From the NCBI GenBank assembly GCA_036435485.1, contig CM071595.1:229014080-229078079 (forward strand): a stretch of DNA of 64,000 nucleotides. The letters are read 5' to 3'. The stretch's first letter is position 1. Every line of letters begins with the position of its first letter. Under the pieces are notes generated by a model. The model searched no databases, was not told where the DNA came from, and was given only the letters and a program-made list of their open reading frames with translations. Shown here piece by piece: positions 45,775 to 55,376 of this stretch. Source of the DNA: Saposhnikovia divaricata (lineage: Eukaryota; Streptophyta; Magnoliopsida; Apiales; Apiaceae). A program made the position numbers and the translations under genes.

Positions 45775-45852
45775 TATATATGAGTATAAGATCCTTGAAA
45801 GGACCTTCCCCAACACCTTAAGGTTTTGGGTGAAACGGTTTCTAACAACATA

Positions 45853-46117
45853 AGCCATAAGTAGCCGGGATTTGGGAATCACAGCCTTGACTGAATTCTA
45901 ACTACAACAAACATTTCTGTGCAGTTGTTCTTCATGTGGATAAATTTTGATTGCACGTTCAACTTTTATGTCGATCGAAAGTGAAGTACTTTGTATATAT
46001 TCGTCAAGCTTGCTAATCTTTTATAGCGGACTGCATAGATTTAAGTGTATTTCAACATCTAACATGGTATCATTAAGATCAACAAGTAACATTGAGACTC
46101 ACTTTCTTCTATCTTGT
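45853..46117. other. Unassigned spacer
   Basis: No feature seen between the TRIM and the SINE region. Confidence 0.4.
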
Positions 46118-46545
46118 CCAGTAACATTGTAAAAGATGTCAAGTATTCAACTCGTAAAGGTTGGCTCAATTGGTTAAAGAGAGGAATATCATCCTCTTGG
46201 TCACAAGTTCAAATCCCACGGGAGGAGGATGTGTGATTATGCCATCCTGGACCAGAGCCTGTCGCATGGTTTACCTGGTTCACGCAGGCTATTGAGTGAG
46301 CCCGTGGGTTTACCCAGTGCGCACCGAAAAGGGTAGTGGCTGCGGGTTTCCATAGAAAAAAAGGATGTCAAGGGCTAAGCTATGGTAATTTAGTTAGTTA
46401 CTCATTCAAATTCTCTCTACTTCTTTCTTAAGCTAAGCTTGACCAGTAACATTGTAAAAGATGTCAAGTATTCATGGGCTAAGCTATGGTAATTTAGTTA
46501 GTTGCTCATTCAAATTCTCTCTACTTCTTTCCTAAGCTAAGCTAA
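46118..46545. repeat. ~105-bp tandem duplication, one copy holding a SINE
   Basis: Copy 1 is 46118-46149 plus 46364-46440, copy 2 is 46443-46545. Both read ccagtaacattgtaaaag, gatgtcaag, then ggctaagctatggtaattta and on to ctaagct. Copy 2 has no insertion. Confidence 0.85.
46144..46363 (+). mobile_element. tRNA-derived SINE
   Basis: The head has RNA polymerase III boxes: A-like tggctcaattggtta and B-like aagttcaaatccc. The body includes gtgcgcaccgaaaagggtag, as in plant SINEs of the Au group, and a short A-rich tail. A 9-base duplication gatgtcaag lies at 46135-46143 and 46364-46372. The body after the tRNA part is about 145 bp. Confidence 0.8.
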
Positions 46546-47292
46546 ACAAAGCTTTGTGATTCCAAATGAAGATGCATCATCTCCGTTAGATACAAGAGAT
46601 CCTACTTCGCAAAAAACCTACCAATCTTGACTTATTTTTTTTTGACCTACCAATTAGATTGTGTATCTCGTGGTATTGTGTACCAGTTCTTTTAGATGGT
46701 ACATGAAAATTTTGACACTATTTGATTGTACAAAGTGCTTAAATCTAAATGCTGTTGAATTGGCAATAGAATTTTTGTTCTACCTTCATGATTTTTTTTT
46801 CACCTTCATTGTTATCAAAGAGTTGAATTTTGATTTTGGGTTTAATATATTTTGTATATGAGAAAACATTGGTAAATTATAAATTTAAAAAATGAAATTT
46901 TTTTTAATTAACCATCAGCTACCGCCGTCGGTCGCTGATTTCGGTCGCTGGCACGCGGTCGCTGATTCAATATTCAAATCCTACCACAAGACGAACATAT
47001 CACGAAGTTGTTAAGCGCTAGCACAAACAGAGGCATCATAGCTAAGTAAGCTGACCTTGACAAAAACTGGATTTCTTTGCTACTTGAGGTTGCATTTGAA
47101 CATTGTAAAGCCTCTGGATCTCATCATTTCCCCTTAGTAATCCAGATTGCTTATCACATATTTGAAACAGGTTTATCACATCCTAAAAGTGTAGTGAGTT
47201 CTTGACCATGCTAAAGAAATTTTAAGATCGTTTTGTTCCGTATATATTATTATGATTCACTATATCTATGATCTATTACTATTCAATTTTGA
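46546..47292. other. Unassigned region
   Basis: It contains three cggtcgctg repeats near 46930-46975, which recall subterminal repeats of CACTA elements, but no CACTA end is present. Confidence 0.35.
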
Positions 47293-47687
47293 GGGCATCT
47301 CCAATATGGGTTGTCAAGAGGTTGCCAAATCATATGTGACATGGCATCCTTGGTTGCCAACCCAATGGAGTTGTATAGTTGCCAACAAGTTGCCAACCAA
47401 AATAGCCAAAAGTTGAAAACCTCCTCGTATAGTTAAAAACACATACAAATACTCAAAAGTGTATTTAACTCTACCTACTAATTATACATCTCTCATATTA
47501 TTATCATTTTTTTAAAATTTATGTATGGGACCATATTAGCAACTTTTAAAGTTGCCAATTATTGGAGTAGATTTTTAAAAAATGTTGCCAATAATGAGAT
47601 GGATGGGAAAAGAGACTAAAATATAATATATGTGATGATGTAATAGATATTGACAACTATTTTGACAACCTCCATTGAAGATGATCC
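47293..47687. mobile_element. Probable MITE with gggcatctccaat ends
   Basis: The left end gggcatctccaatatgggtt and the right end, read in reverse as ggatcatcttcaatggaggt, are imperfect inverted repeats that both lead into tgtcaa. The interior is AT-rich with repeated gttgccaa. I could not find a clear target duplication, so the superfamily (Harbinger or hAT) is open. Confidence 0.55.
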
Positions 47688-48172
47688 GATGGATGCAAGA
47701 AGTCAGGACCTCTGTTGTGTGATTGCATTATTACGAGGCTACTAATTACATTCTTGCAGAGACTCTCGAAAGCTTGATTCATCAAGTTACCGGAGGTGGG
47801 GACACGAAGCCTGGTGGTATTATCCCACAATGGACAGAGATCCGGAGGTGGGGACACGAAGCCAATCGGTATATTCCCACAATGGCTAGAGAGTAACGAT
47901 CTTTGACCTATATATGGGATATCCGTTCGGCCTGAAGAGGACGTCAAGAGTTTAAGTGGGGGAGTTTGTAACACCCCAGTCCCAAAAGTATATAAGCAAA
48001 AGTATTACTACTAATTGCACCAACAAATCATGAATTTTTGGGGGTCTATGGTGGGCTTGTGGATTACCCAAGTTGGTTGCATTTGGGATAGTTTAGTTTG
48101 GCTTATTTCGAATTCGGATTCGGGACTTGACTCGATTTTCGGAAAAAAGACTCGGAATTTGACCTGGGTTGT
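47688..48172 (+). mobile_element. 3' tail of a Ty3-type element: purine tract and LTR start
   Basis: aagtgggggag (about 47954-47964) is a polypurine tract, followed after two bases by tgtaacaccccagtccc, a typical Ty3 LTR start at 47967. Before it is a 46-bp tandem duplication containing ccggaggtggggacacgaag. The LTR may end near 48172 (ggttgtca). No pol domain could be read upstream. Confidence 0.5.
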
Positions 48173-48204
48173 CACGGTCTCTGCTAAGGAAAAGTAATTA
48201 TTCT

Positions 48205-48561
48205 GAATGGAAATGGCTTCTACTGTATGTGCTGCCCAAAGTGTGCACTCATGGTTCCTCCAGTTGAGAGGAAAATTTTATTGCGATACCTGCGCCCGAG
48301 CTAGGATGCCAACCCATTCACACAATGGTAAATAATTATATTAACGCAAAACACTACCTCTTGCATAAATAGATACCCTCATCTTCATTCAACTATGTTG
48401 CATTGAGAATATTTGAGATTCAGGTTTTGACAAATGTTTGTTAGTTTCATTACCGGGTTGTCGTCTGCATTGAGGATGAGTCTGCCATAACGTATATTAA
48501 TATAACAAGGAAGCCAAAACTTATGGGTGTTCCTAAGAAAATTATAACAGAAGTGCAGGAG
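48205..48561 (+). pseudogene. Replication protein A large-subunit fragment, broken
   Basis: Two exon-like pieces are split by a GT-AG intron (aatg|gtaaat ... attcag|gtttt). The first (to 48327) reads NGFYCMCCPKCALMVPP and, after a one-base shift, RGKFYCDTCARARMPTH. Together these give the four-cysteine zinc ribbon of the RPA1 C-terminal DNA-binding domain. The second (48424-48561) has a stop and then YRVVVCIEDESAITYI and MGVPKKIITEVQE, as in the following OB-fold. A frame change and a stop show it is not functional. It may be a decayed gene or a fragment captured by a Helitron, since plant Helitrons often carry RPA-like genes. Confidence 0.65.
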
Positions 48562-50183
48562 GTATATATTTTCTTTAATAAATACTAGATGATAATCCGT
48601 GTAATTAAAGAAATTTAATTTAAAGTGATAACTAATTTGTAATTTTGAAGGATCTTAAAAAATTATGTTAATTATACAAGTCAATAGGTTATAATAAAAA
48701 AACAATTATATTTACAACAAAATTTTAATAATTTCGGTGGATACGAATCTTGGGGTGAAATTAAATTTGGACACTGAAATATCATTAGTTATAATATTTT
48801 ACTTATCAATAAAGATTGTTTAATTCAATATTAATTTAAGATTATTTATGCTTCTCGTAGATACATTATTTTGTAATTCAGTACGGTTATAATAAAAGAA
48901 TTACAATTGCTCTAGGGTTACAATAATTTTACTATTTGATTTATTAAAGATAACATAGAGTTTCGGAAGAAATAGGAGTAAAGGGACGGAAAGACTTATA
49001 ATTGTTCTAGGATTATGTTTAAGGTTCTCGAAAAAATAGGAATAAAATGGTGAAACCAAAAAAAGGGTAGAGCCAAATTTGGTACCATAATACCATTTAA
49101 AAGAGGGTTTTACTTATTAATAAAGCTTATAGATTATAGATTCATGAGGTTATGTGTTCGTGTTTTATAAAAAGTTATAGTAATTTACCTAAGATTGTAC
49201 CTTGTATTCGTTGGTGTTTTACCTGTATTTGTTCGTATTTTTTTATCGTAGTCTTTTTATAATAAAACAATTATAAATAAAACAATTATTTTTATCATAA
49301 AAACTATGTTTTTTATGTTTTTTAAAGGAACATTGAATTGTAGGGGAAATAAGATTTTATTAAAAAAATTGCAAAAAATAAAAGAATTATAATAACAGTA
49401 GGACTTTTATTTTTATTTTTATTTATTTAAAAAAACAATACAAAAATTAATTACAAAAAATAAGATTTTAGGGATAAAACCTACATAGTGATAAAACCTA
49501 CATAGTGATACCAGGTTTGGCTTATTAATAAAGGTTCTTAATTCCGTAAGGAATATAGCAATTTTAATTCGGAAAACTTGCTACTAATATCAATTGTTCA
49601 TTTCCTAGAATGAGAACATGACACAAATTCATACTACGTTTAATTGCAGCAAAATGGGTTTTTATGTAATTCACTCTTTCTACAACACAAAAACTGCGTT
49701 TGTAGGCTCGAAATACGTGAACGTGATTTGCTCTGTAACTAAATCATTGTCTCTGATGGAGTTCATATTTGAACTTGAGTCGCTTTACAAAAATGATTCT
49801 CTGTGGGTGTTTAAATAACAAGCAAGCATTTAACAAAAGACCACCTGGACAGATAATGCTAGCTAGTTTCGCTTGCCTATGGTGTAGAACAATCTAGTAC
49901 ACAACTTCCCTCAACTTTTTACTTCGCGGAAAAAATATCATAAAGCTAAGAAACGGTGCTGACGAAGTTTTTTTACTGCTTACCACTTACAGGTTTACAC
50001 ATATTCATTAATTTGAAAAAAAAAAAAAAAACCCATTTGCAACGAAATACTAGAATACAATATGTTAAACAACACTTAATATGGTAGTTCCAACGTTATT
50101 GCAGGAAATTTGTGGTTTATGATGACATGAAGTTCCCGAAGCAAATTAGTTATCCAGCCAACGCAGTGACAACAACACAGTAC
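48562..50183. other. Unassigned AT-rich region
   Basis: No supported gene. Phrases like cttattaataaag recur near 49120 and 49525. A|CTAGatgataatccgtgt near 48586 resembles a reverse-oriented Helitron 3' end, without a clear hairpin. A poly-A run lies near 50020. Confidence 0.4.
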
Positions 50184-50186
50184 TAA

Positions 50187-50407
50187 GGCCCCATTTGTTA
50201 ACAAGGGTATGAAATCTGAATGGGCTTTTACTGGACCATTGATATGTTCAGACCATTTGGGTATTTTATTTTTGGTCCTCGACGAGTCAAATTAGCTGGA
50301 CGAGGGGGAGAAATTAGCTGGACGAGTCGTGTAGAAATTCTTCGATGAATCGTTCGTATGAAATTAGCTGGTTCAGAAAGTATGATTCAGATTTAACAAA
50401 TGGCCCC
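50187..50407. mobile_element. Tourist-type (PIF/Harbinger) MITE
   Basis: A 221-bp element with ends ggccccatttgttaa and, in reverse, ggggccatttgttaa, flanked by taa at 50184-50186 and 50408-50410. A 3-bp TAA duplication is typical of PIF/Harbinger MITEs. The interior repeats aaattagctggacgag. No coding capacity. Confidence 0.8.
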
Positions 50408-50504
50408 TAAGCCCTTGTGGAAGAGGGAGCAACAACTTTTTGTTTCTTCGATGATGGGAGTACCATAATAAACATTGTAACCTGTAGTAGATGTACGCTC
50501 AGCC

Positions 50505-50659
50505 AACAACATGTTGGTGCAGTGGTTGAGCCACTGGCCTCCTTTGAAGGAGGTCAGGGGTTTGACTCCTGCGTGTGCGTGAATTTTTTAGTTTGTATTA
50601 GGTTTTCTTTCTGTATTTGTAATGGCCGGGGGTCCTTCGAAAACAGCCTCCCTATTGTA
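50505..50659 (+). mobile_element. SINE truncated by the copia LTR
   Basis: A-box-like tggtgcagtggttgag (50514) and B-box-like ggggtttgactcc (50557) are followed by a body with cgggggtccttcgaaaacag and cctccctattg, close to the 3' part of plant Au-type SINEs. The sequence stops at 50659, where the copia LTR begins. Confidence 0.75.
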
Positions 50660-50951
50660 TGTTGGAAAACAATATGTATATTTGCAGTAGAAACAAGAGA
50701 GAATGAATTACTGTCTACGTCTTGGCTTTATTCATGAAGAAACTGATTACATATATAGGAAACAGAAAACGTGTAAACACCTAAAAACTAGGAATGGAAA
50801 CAAATGATTGTAAATCACAACTCATGATAGAACAATGCTAAACAAGTTACTAAAAATACTCTACACGCTGTTGACTTCTTCAACCAGCAAATCTCAAGAT
50901 ATTGCAGAGCCTTATTACGTGCCAATTTACCAAGATTAGACGACAACCAAA

Positions 50952-52307
50952 TCTACTATCTACTATATATATAATAGCACAACATGTCACATTTTATTCC
51001 TTACAAATTTACTATTTTAGCCCTGCATTTTAATCCATTTAGTTTTTTTTCCAAAAAATTGTTGTTGTGGAGAATCGAACCTAAGTCTTTCCATTCATAT
51101 ACACATCACCATACCACTAGGCTAACCAATCACTTATGTTGTAAATCATAAATATGCTATGTAAGTCGGGTGATGAATGAAGAATATTTTGTATTTTAAT
51201 TTCTAAGATATTTTATACGTTATAGTTTAGTATAAATTAGTGATACATGATATATAGTGAACTTAGATACTCCGTATATATCATAACATGTCACATTTTA
51301 TTCCTGGCAAAGTTACTATTTTAACCCTTCATATATTTAATATATATCATTTAATAAACTTATATTCAATATGATTATTTAATATCTACTTTAATATTAC
51401 GTAATTAATTACAACAAACTAATAATAGCCATTAACTTTTAATAATTTATATTGGTGCATATATTTAGATTAAAATTCTTGGGTAAATTATTATATAATT
51501 ACGCCAATATATGAATAATAATTGTATATAAATACTTATAAAATTCGAGAATCAGAACTAAACGATTGGGTTCACGATTAGGAATTAAGCTTGGTAATAA
51601 CAAGAATAATAAACATATATATTTTAGTAATAATAGTATTTAATGTATTAGTCTAATTTGTAATAAAATATACTATTTAAAAGTTCACAGCGAGTAATCA
51701 GATTTAAATTCTCAGTTCTGAATAAAGTGAATTTAAATTCACAACTGAAAACATTGAATTAGATGACTATTTTAATAGATATTATAAATCTTAGACAATT
51801 CATGTTGAAAATGAAGCTCTCGAGAAGAGAGTTGCTAAGCTATATTTAGGCAACACCGCTACAAATTGAAAGGTGTTCACGGCTACAAAGTCGAACTACT
51901 AAAATCCAAAATATCACAATATTCCACATTTTATTTAATATCATTTCACATTTATGCCTTCCAATTTTCTATGATTTAACTCTAAAATCCCCCTAAAGTC
52001 AAATGCTATGAAAACGTTAGTTAATCTTCACATTGTCCAGAATCGAAAATGTGACATCCAGTTCTAAGTATAAAGAATTTAAATTTATAACTAAAATCAT
52101 TGAACTATATGACTAATTAAATGGATATTAGAATATATTGGACACGAACCTGTTAGAAAGCGAGAGCACTTGAAAAAAGAGTAAGTTAATCTATATTTAG
52201 GTAACATTGCAACAAATTGAAGAATATTCATGATCACAAATATTAAAAATCAAAATTTCACAATAAAGCTAGAATATCCACGTGCCTTGCACGGGTAACG
52301 ATGCTAG
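50952..52307 (+). mobile_element. Non-autonomous Helitron in the copia LTR
   Basis: 5' TCTACTATCTACTATATATA after an A (50951). The 3' end has a cgtgccttgcacg hairpin, then gggtaacgatgCTAG before a T (52308). A start at 50959 is also possible because the TCTACTAT motif is doubled. About 1.36 kb, AT-rich, non-coding. It differs from the other three Helitrons and lacks the ggtc tract. Confidence 0.8.
51062..51132 (-). repeat. tRNA-like sequence inside the Helitron
   Basis: On the minus strand tagcctagtggtatgg (A box) and ggttcgattct (B box) lie about 30 bases apart, as in a tRNA-derived SINE head. I do not see a complete cloverleaf, so a working tRNA gene is unlikely. Confidence 0.5.
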
Positions 52308-52327
52308 TTTAGATTAATTATCCAACA

Positions 52328-52337
52328 AATCTCCCCT
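52328..52337 (-). other. Polypurine tract of the copia element
   Basis: On the minus strand aaggggagatt directly precedes the tgttgg of the LTR and overlaps the last base of the pol stop codon. Confidence 0.85.
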
Positions 52338-55300
52338 TAATCGAAATTTGATTGAACTGCAGTCTTCACACCCAATAGTTTCCTCATCTTCTCAAATTTA
52401 GCAGTGGTAAGAGCCTTTGTAAGAGAGTCTGCTCGTTGCTCATCTGTGCTCACGTGCTTAACTATAATCTCACCCTTTGAAACACATTCACGTATAAAAT
52501 GATAACGAATGTCAATGTGTTTACTCCTACCATGAAAGACTGGGTTCTTTGCTAAGTCAATAGCTGACTTATTGTCGATATAGATTGTCACAGGCTCCAC
52601 ATCCTTACCAGTTATCTGAGCAAGCAGATTCCGCAGCCATATAGCTTGACAGGCTGCTGCAGTGGCGGCCATGAACTCCGCCTCACAGGAAGAAAGTGCA
52701 ACGCACCTCTGTTTCTGAGATACCCATGTCACCAAACTCTCATTCAAATAAAAAGCCATGCCTCCAGTGCTTTTACGATCATCAACATGTCCAGCCAAAT
52801 CGCTATCCGAGTATCCTATTAATATGTTATTTTGATTATCTTTTGTGTAAATCAAACCAAGATCGATTGTCCATTTCACATATCTGAGAATGCGCTTTGC
52901 AGCATTCTGATGTAACAACGTAGGTTGTTCCATAAACCTGCTGACAATGCCAACGGAATAGGCCAGGTCTGGTCTTGTGTGTACAAGATATCGTAACCCT
53001 CCAATGATACTTTTAAACTCAGTAGCATCAACTGGTACACCCCTTTCATCTTTGTGCAACACCTCCTTGGGATCCATAGGATACTTCGTAGGATTACAAT
53101 CACTCATACCCGCTTTCTCAAGGATCTTTTTTGCATACCCAGATTGTTTTAACTGAATGTATCCCTTTCCTTGCTCAACCTCGATGCCCAGATAGTATGA
53201 TAATTTACCCAAATCACTCATATCGAATTTGCTAGCCATTTGCTTCTTAAAATCTTGAATGATACGCATGCTCGTACCAGTTATTAGCAGGTCATCTGCG
53301 TACACCCCGACTATCAGAACATCATCTCCCATCTTCTTAGTGTACACAGCTTGATCATAAGGACACATGACAAAACCAATGTCCAAGAGACATTTATTCA
53401 GCTTCGAGTACCACGCCCATGGTGCTTGTTTAAGACCGTATAGAGCCTTCAAGAGTTTATACACAAGATGTTCTTTACCACGTTTAACAAAGCCTTCAGG
53501 CTGGGTGACATACACTTCCTCTTCGATCTCACCATTCAAAAAAGCAGTTTTAACGTCTAAATGATGTACCTCCCAACAATTTTTCGCAGCTAATGCAAGA
53601 AGTAACCGTATGGTTTCAATACGAGTAACGGGAGGAAATACTTCCTCAAAATCCACCCCTTGCTTCTGAACATACCCTTTTGCAACAATTCTGGCTTTAT
53701 GTTTGATGATTTCACCACTTGCATCTCGTTTAATTTTATAAACCCATTTCAAGCCAATTGCCTTGCGACCAGGTGGCAGTGAGATTAGTTCCCAAGTGTT
53801 ATTTTTTTCAACTGCTTCCATCTCGAGTTTCATTGCTCTTCTCCATTCACTCCCTTTTGCAGCTTGACTGAAATTTATAGGCTCGTCAATTCCCATGATC
53901 ATTAGTTCTTCGTCTAGCATTTCCACTGGTTCAGTGACTTCATAAATTTCCTTGAGAGATCAATAATGCCTTGGATTACTTTCATCTTCGTTGCTTGATA
54001 TTGAGTCAGTGGTACTAACTGAGTTGCTCGACTCTGATATGTTACCAGAATCCCCTGTGTTTGTGCTTCGAGGAGTAGACACTGGAGTATGCACATCTTC
54101 ATAATTCTCTCCTTCCTCAAAGTTTTCTTCTGGCTCTCCTGCATTAGTATTGATCAGCACAAAACTTTTTGAGGGTATAGCTTGTGCAGTACCTTCTTGA
54201 CTCCAGTTCCACGATTCACTTTCTTCAAATACCACATCTCGACTGATGCATATTGATTTAGAGTCTGGATCATATAGTCTATATGCTTTGGTACCCGATT
54301 CCTTCCCTAGATAAACTACTTCCTTGCTTCTGTTATCCAGCTTTGTCAATTTTTCAGTTGGCACTCGCATGTGTGCTAGGCATCCAAAAACCCGTAGATC
54401 TTCAAGATTAGGTTTATTTCCAAACCATGCCTTATAAGGTGTTATACCAGTGACTGCTCGAGTGGGGAGCCTATTGAGCAAGTAAATAGAATGACGTATG
54501 GCTTCTCCCCAGAAATTTATGGGTAAATTTCTTTCTTTTAAGAGACTTCGAGCCATTTCTATCATGGTTCTGTTCCTCCGCTCAACCACACCGTTTTGTT
54601 GTGGTGAGTAGGGCGCAGTAAATTGACGTTCAATGCCAGCCTCTTCACAGTATTGCAGAAATTCTTTTGATACGAATTCACCACCTCTGTCGGTTCTAAG
54701 GATTGTTATTCCCTTTTCTGCCTTTTTCTCTACCAATGCACGAAATTTTTTGAAAGCCTCGAAGGTATCACTTTTATTTTTCAGCAGGTAAAACCACATA
54801 AAACGACTATAGTCATCAAGAAGTAAAAATATGTACCTATTTCCGCCTGGAGTGATAGGATTGATGGGGCCACATAGATCACCATGAATCAATTCTAATG
54901 GCCTTGTAGAGAGAAACTTTGCTTGCTGAGGAAATCCTTTTCTTGTCTGCTTGGCCATCAAACACCCTGTACAAACACCCTTTGGTTGACAGATCTTTGG
55001 AAGTCCATGTACCATGTTTGCTGTTGACATCATCGTCATTGCATTGAAATTCACGTGACCGAGACGTGAATGCCACAACCAATTGTTTTCATCTCCTTTT
55101 ACCAGTAAGCACTTTCCTTCACTGTTGTGGAGGATCACTTTGTACAGTCTATTAGTCGAGCGTTTAACTTTCATAATGAGTTCCCCTTTATTGTCACGAA
55201 CCCAAAGAAGAACACCACTAAGAGTTATTATATATCCTTCTTCCGAAAGTTGTCTGAGACTTATAATGTTGCTGCATAACGAAGGAATATAATAAACATC

Positions 55301-55376
55301 GACAAGGGTCCTGCTTTCACCATTTTTACATTGTAACTCAATTGAGCCTCTCCCCTTTATCTCCACCATCGAACCA
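52337..55376 (-). pseudogene. Copia pol: end of protease, integrase, reverse transcriptase, RNase H
   Basis: One reading frame from 55376 to 52337, broken by a TGA at 53960-53962 that probably replaced a CGA arginine codon. The first part (55369-53963) has the integrase zinc region (HSRLGHVN...CTGCLMAKQ) and a catalytic core with HGDLCGPI, RTDRGGEF and YSPQQNGVVERRNRT. The second (53926-52337) has the reverse transcriptase with WVYKIKRDASGEI, DVKTAFLNG and YADDLLITG. RNase H follows, with YSDSDLAG, SSCEAEFMAA and SKHIDIRYHFIRE. All domains but the protease front lie here. The stop, the missing 5' end and the 4.4 kb insertion at the upstream edge make it non-functional. Confidence 0.92.

Larger units (their letters stand above)
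44817..45847 (+). mobile_element. TRIM (miniature LTR retrotransposon) with an inserted Helitron
   Basis: LTRs of about 80 bp, 44817-44895 and 45047-45053 plus 45775-45847, both run tgttaaat...gagtataag...tgaaacggtttctaaca. A tRNA-Met primer site directly follows the first LTR, and a purine tract gagtgaggggga precedes the second. The whole is flanked by the 5-bp duplication acata (44812-44816 and 45848-45852). Without the Helitron it is about 310 bp with a 151-bp internal region and no coding capacity. Its internal part after the primer site also contains a tRNA-like gagttcgaaccccacc. Confidence 0.93.
50660..52327 (-). repeat. 3' LTR of the copia element, split by a Helitron
   Basis: On the minus strand the LTR starts tgttggataatt at 52327 right after the polypurine tract and ends gttttccaaca at 50660. 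Without the Helitron it is about 312 bp. Confidence 0.85.

Noticed and set aside
46144..46230. Functional tRNA gene
   Set aside because: A and B boxes are present but the sequence does not fold into an evident cloverleaf and is fused to a SINE body.
46920..46985. CACTA transposon end
   Set aside because: cggtcgctg repeats are suggestive, but there is no CACTA terminus and no 3-bp duplication.
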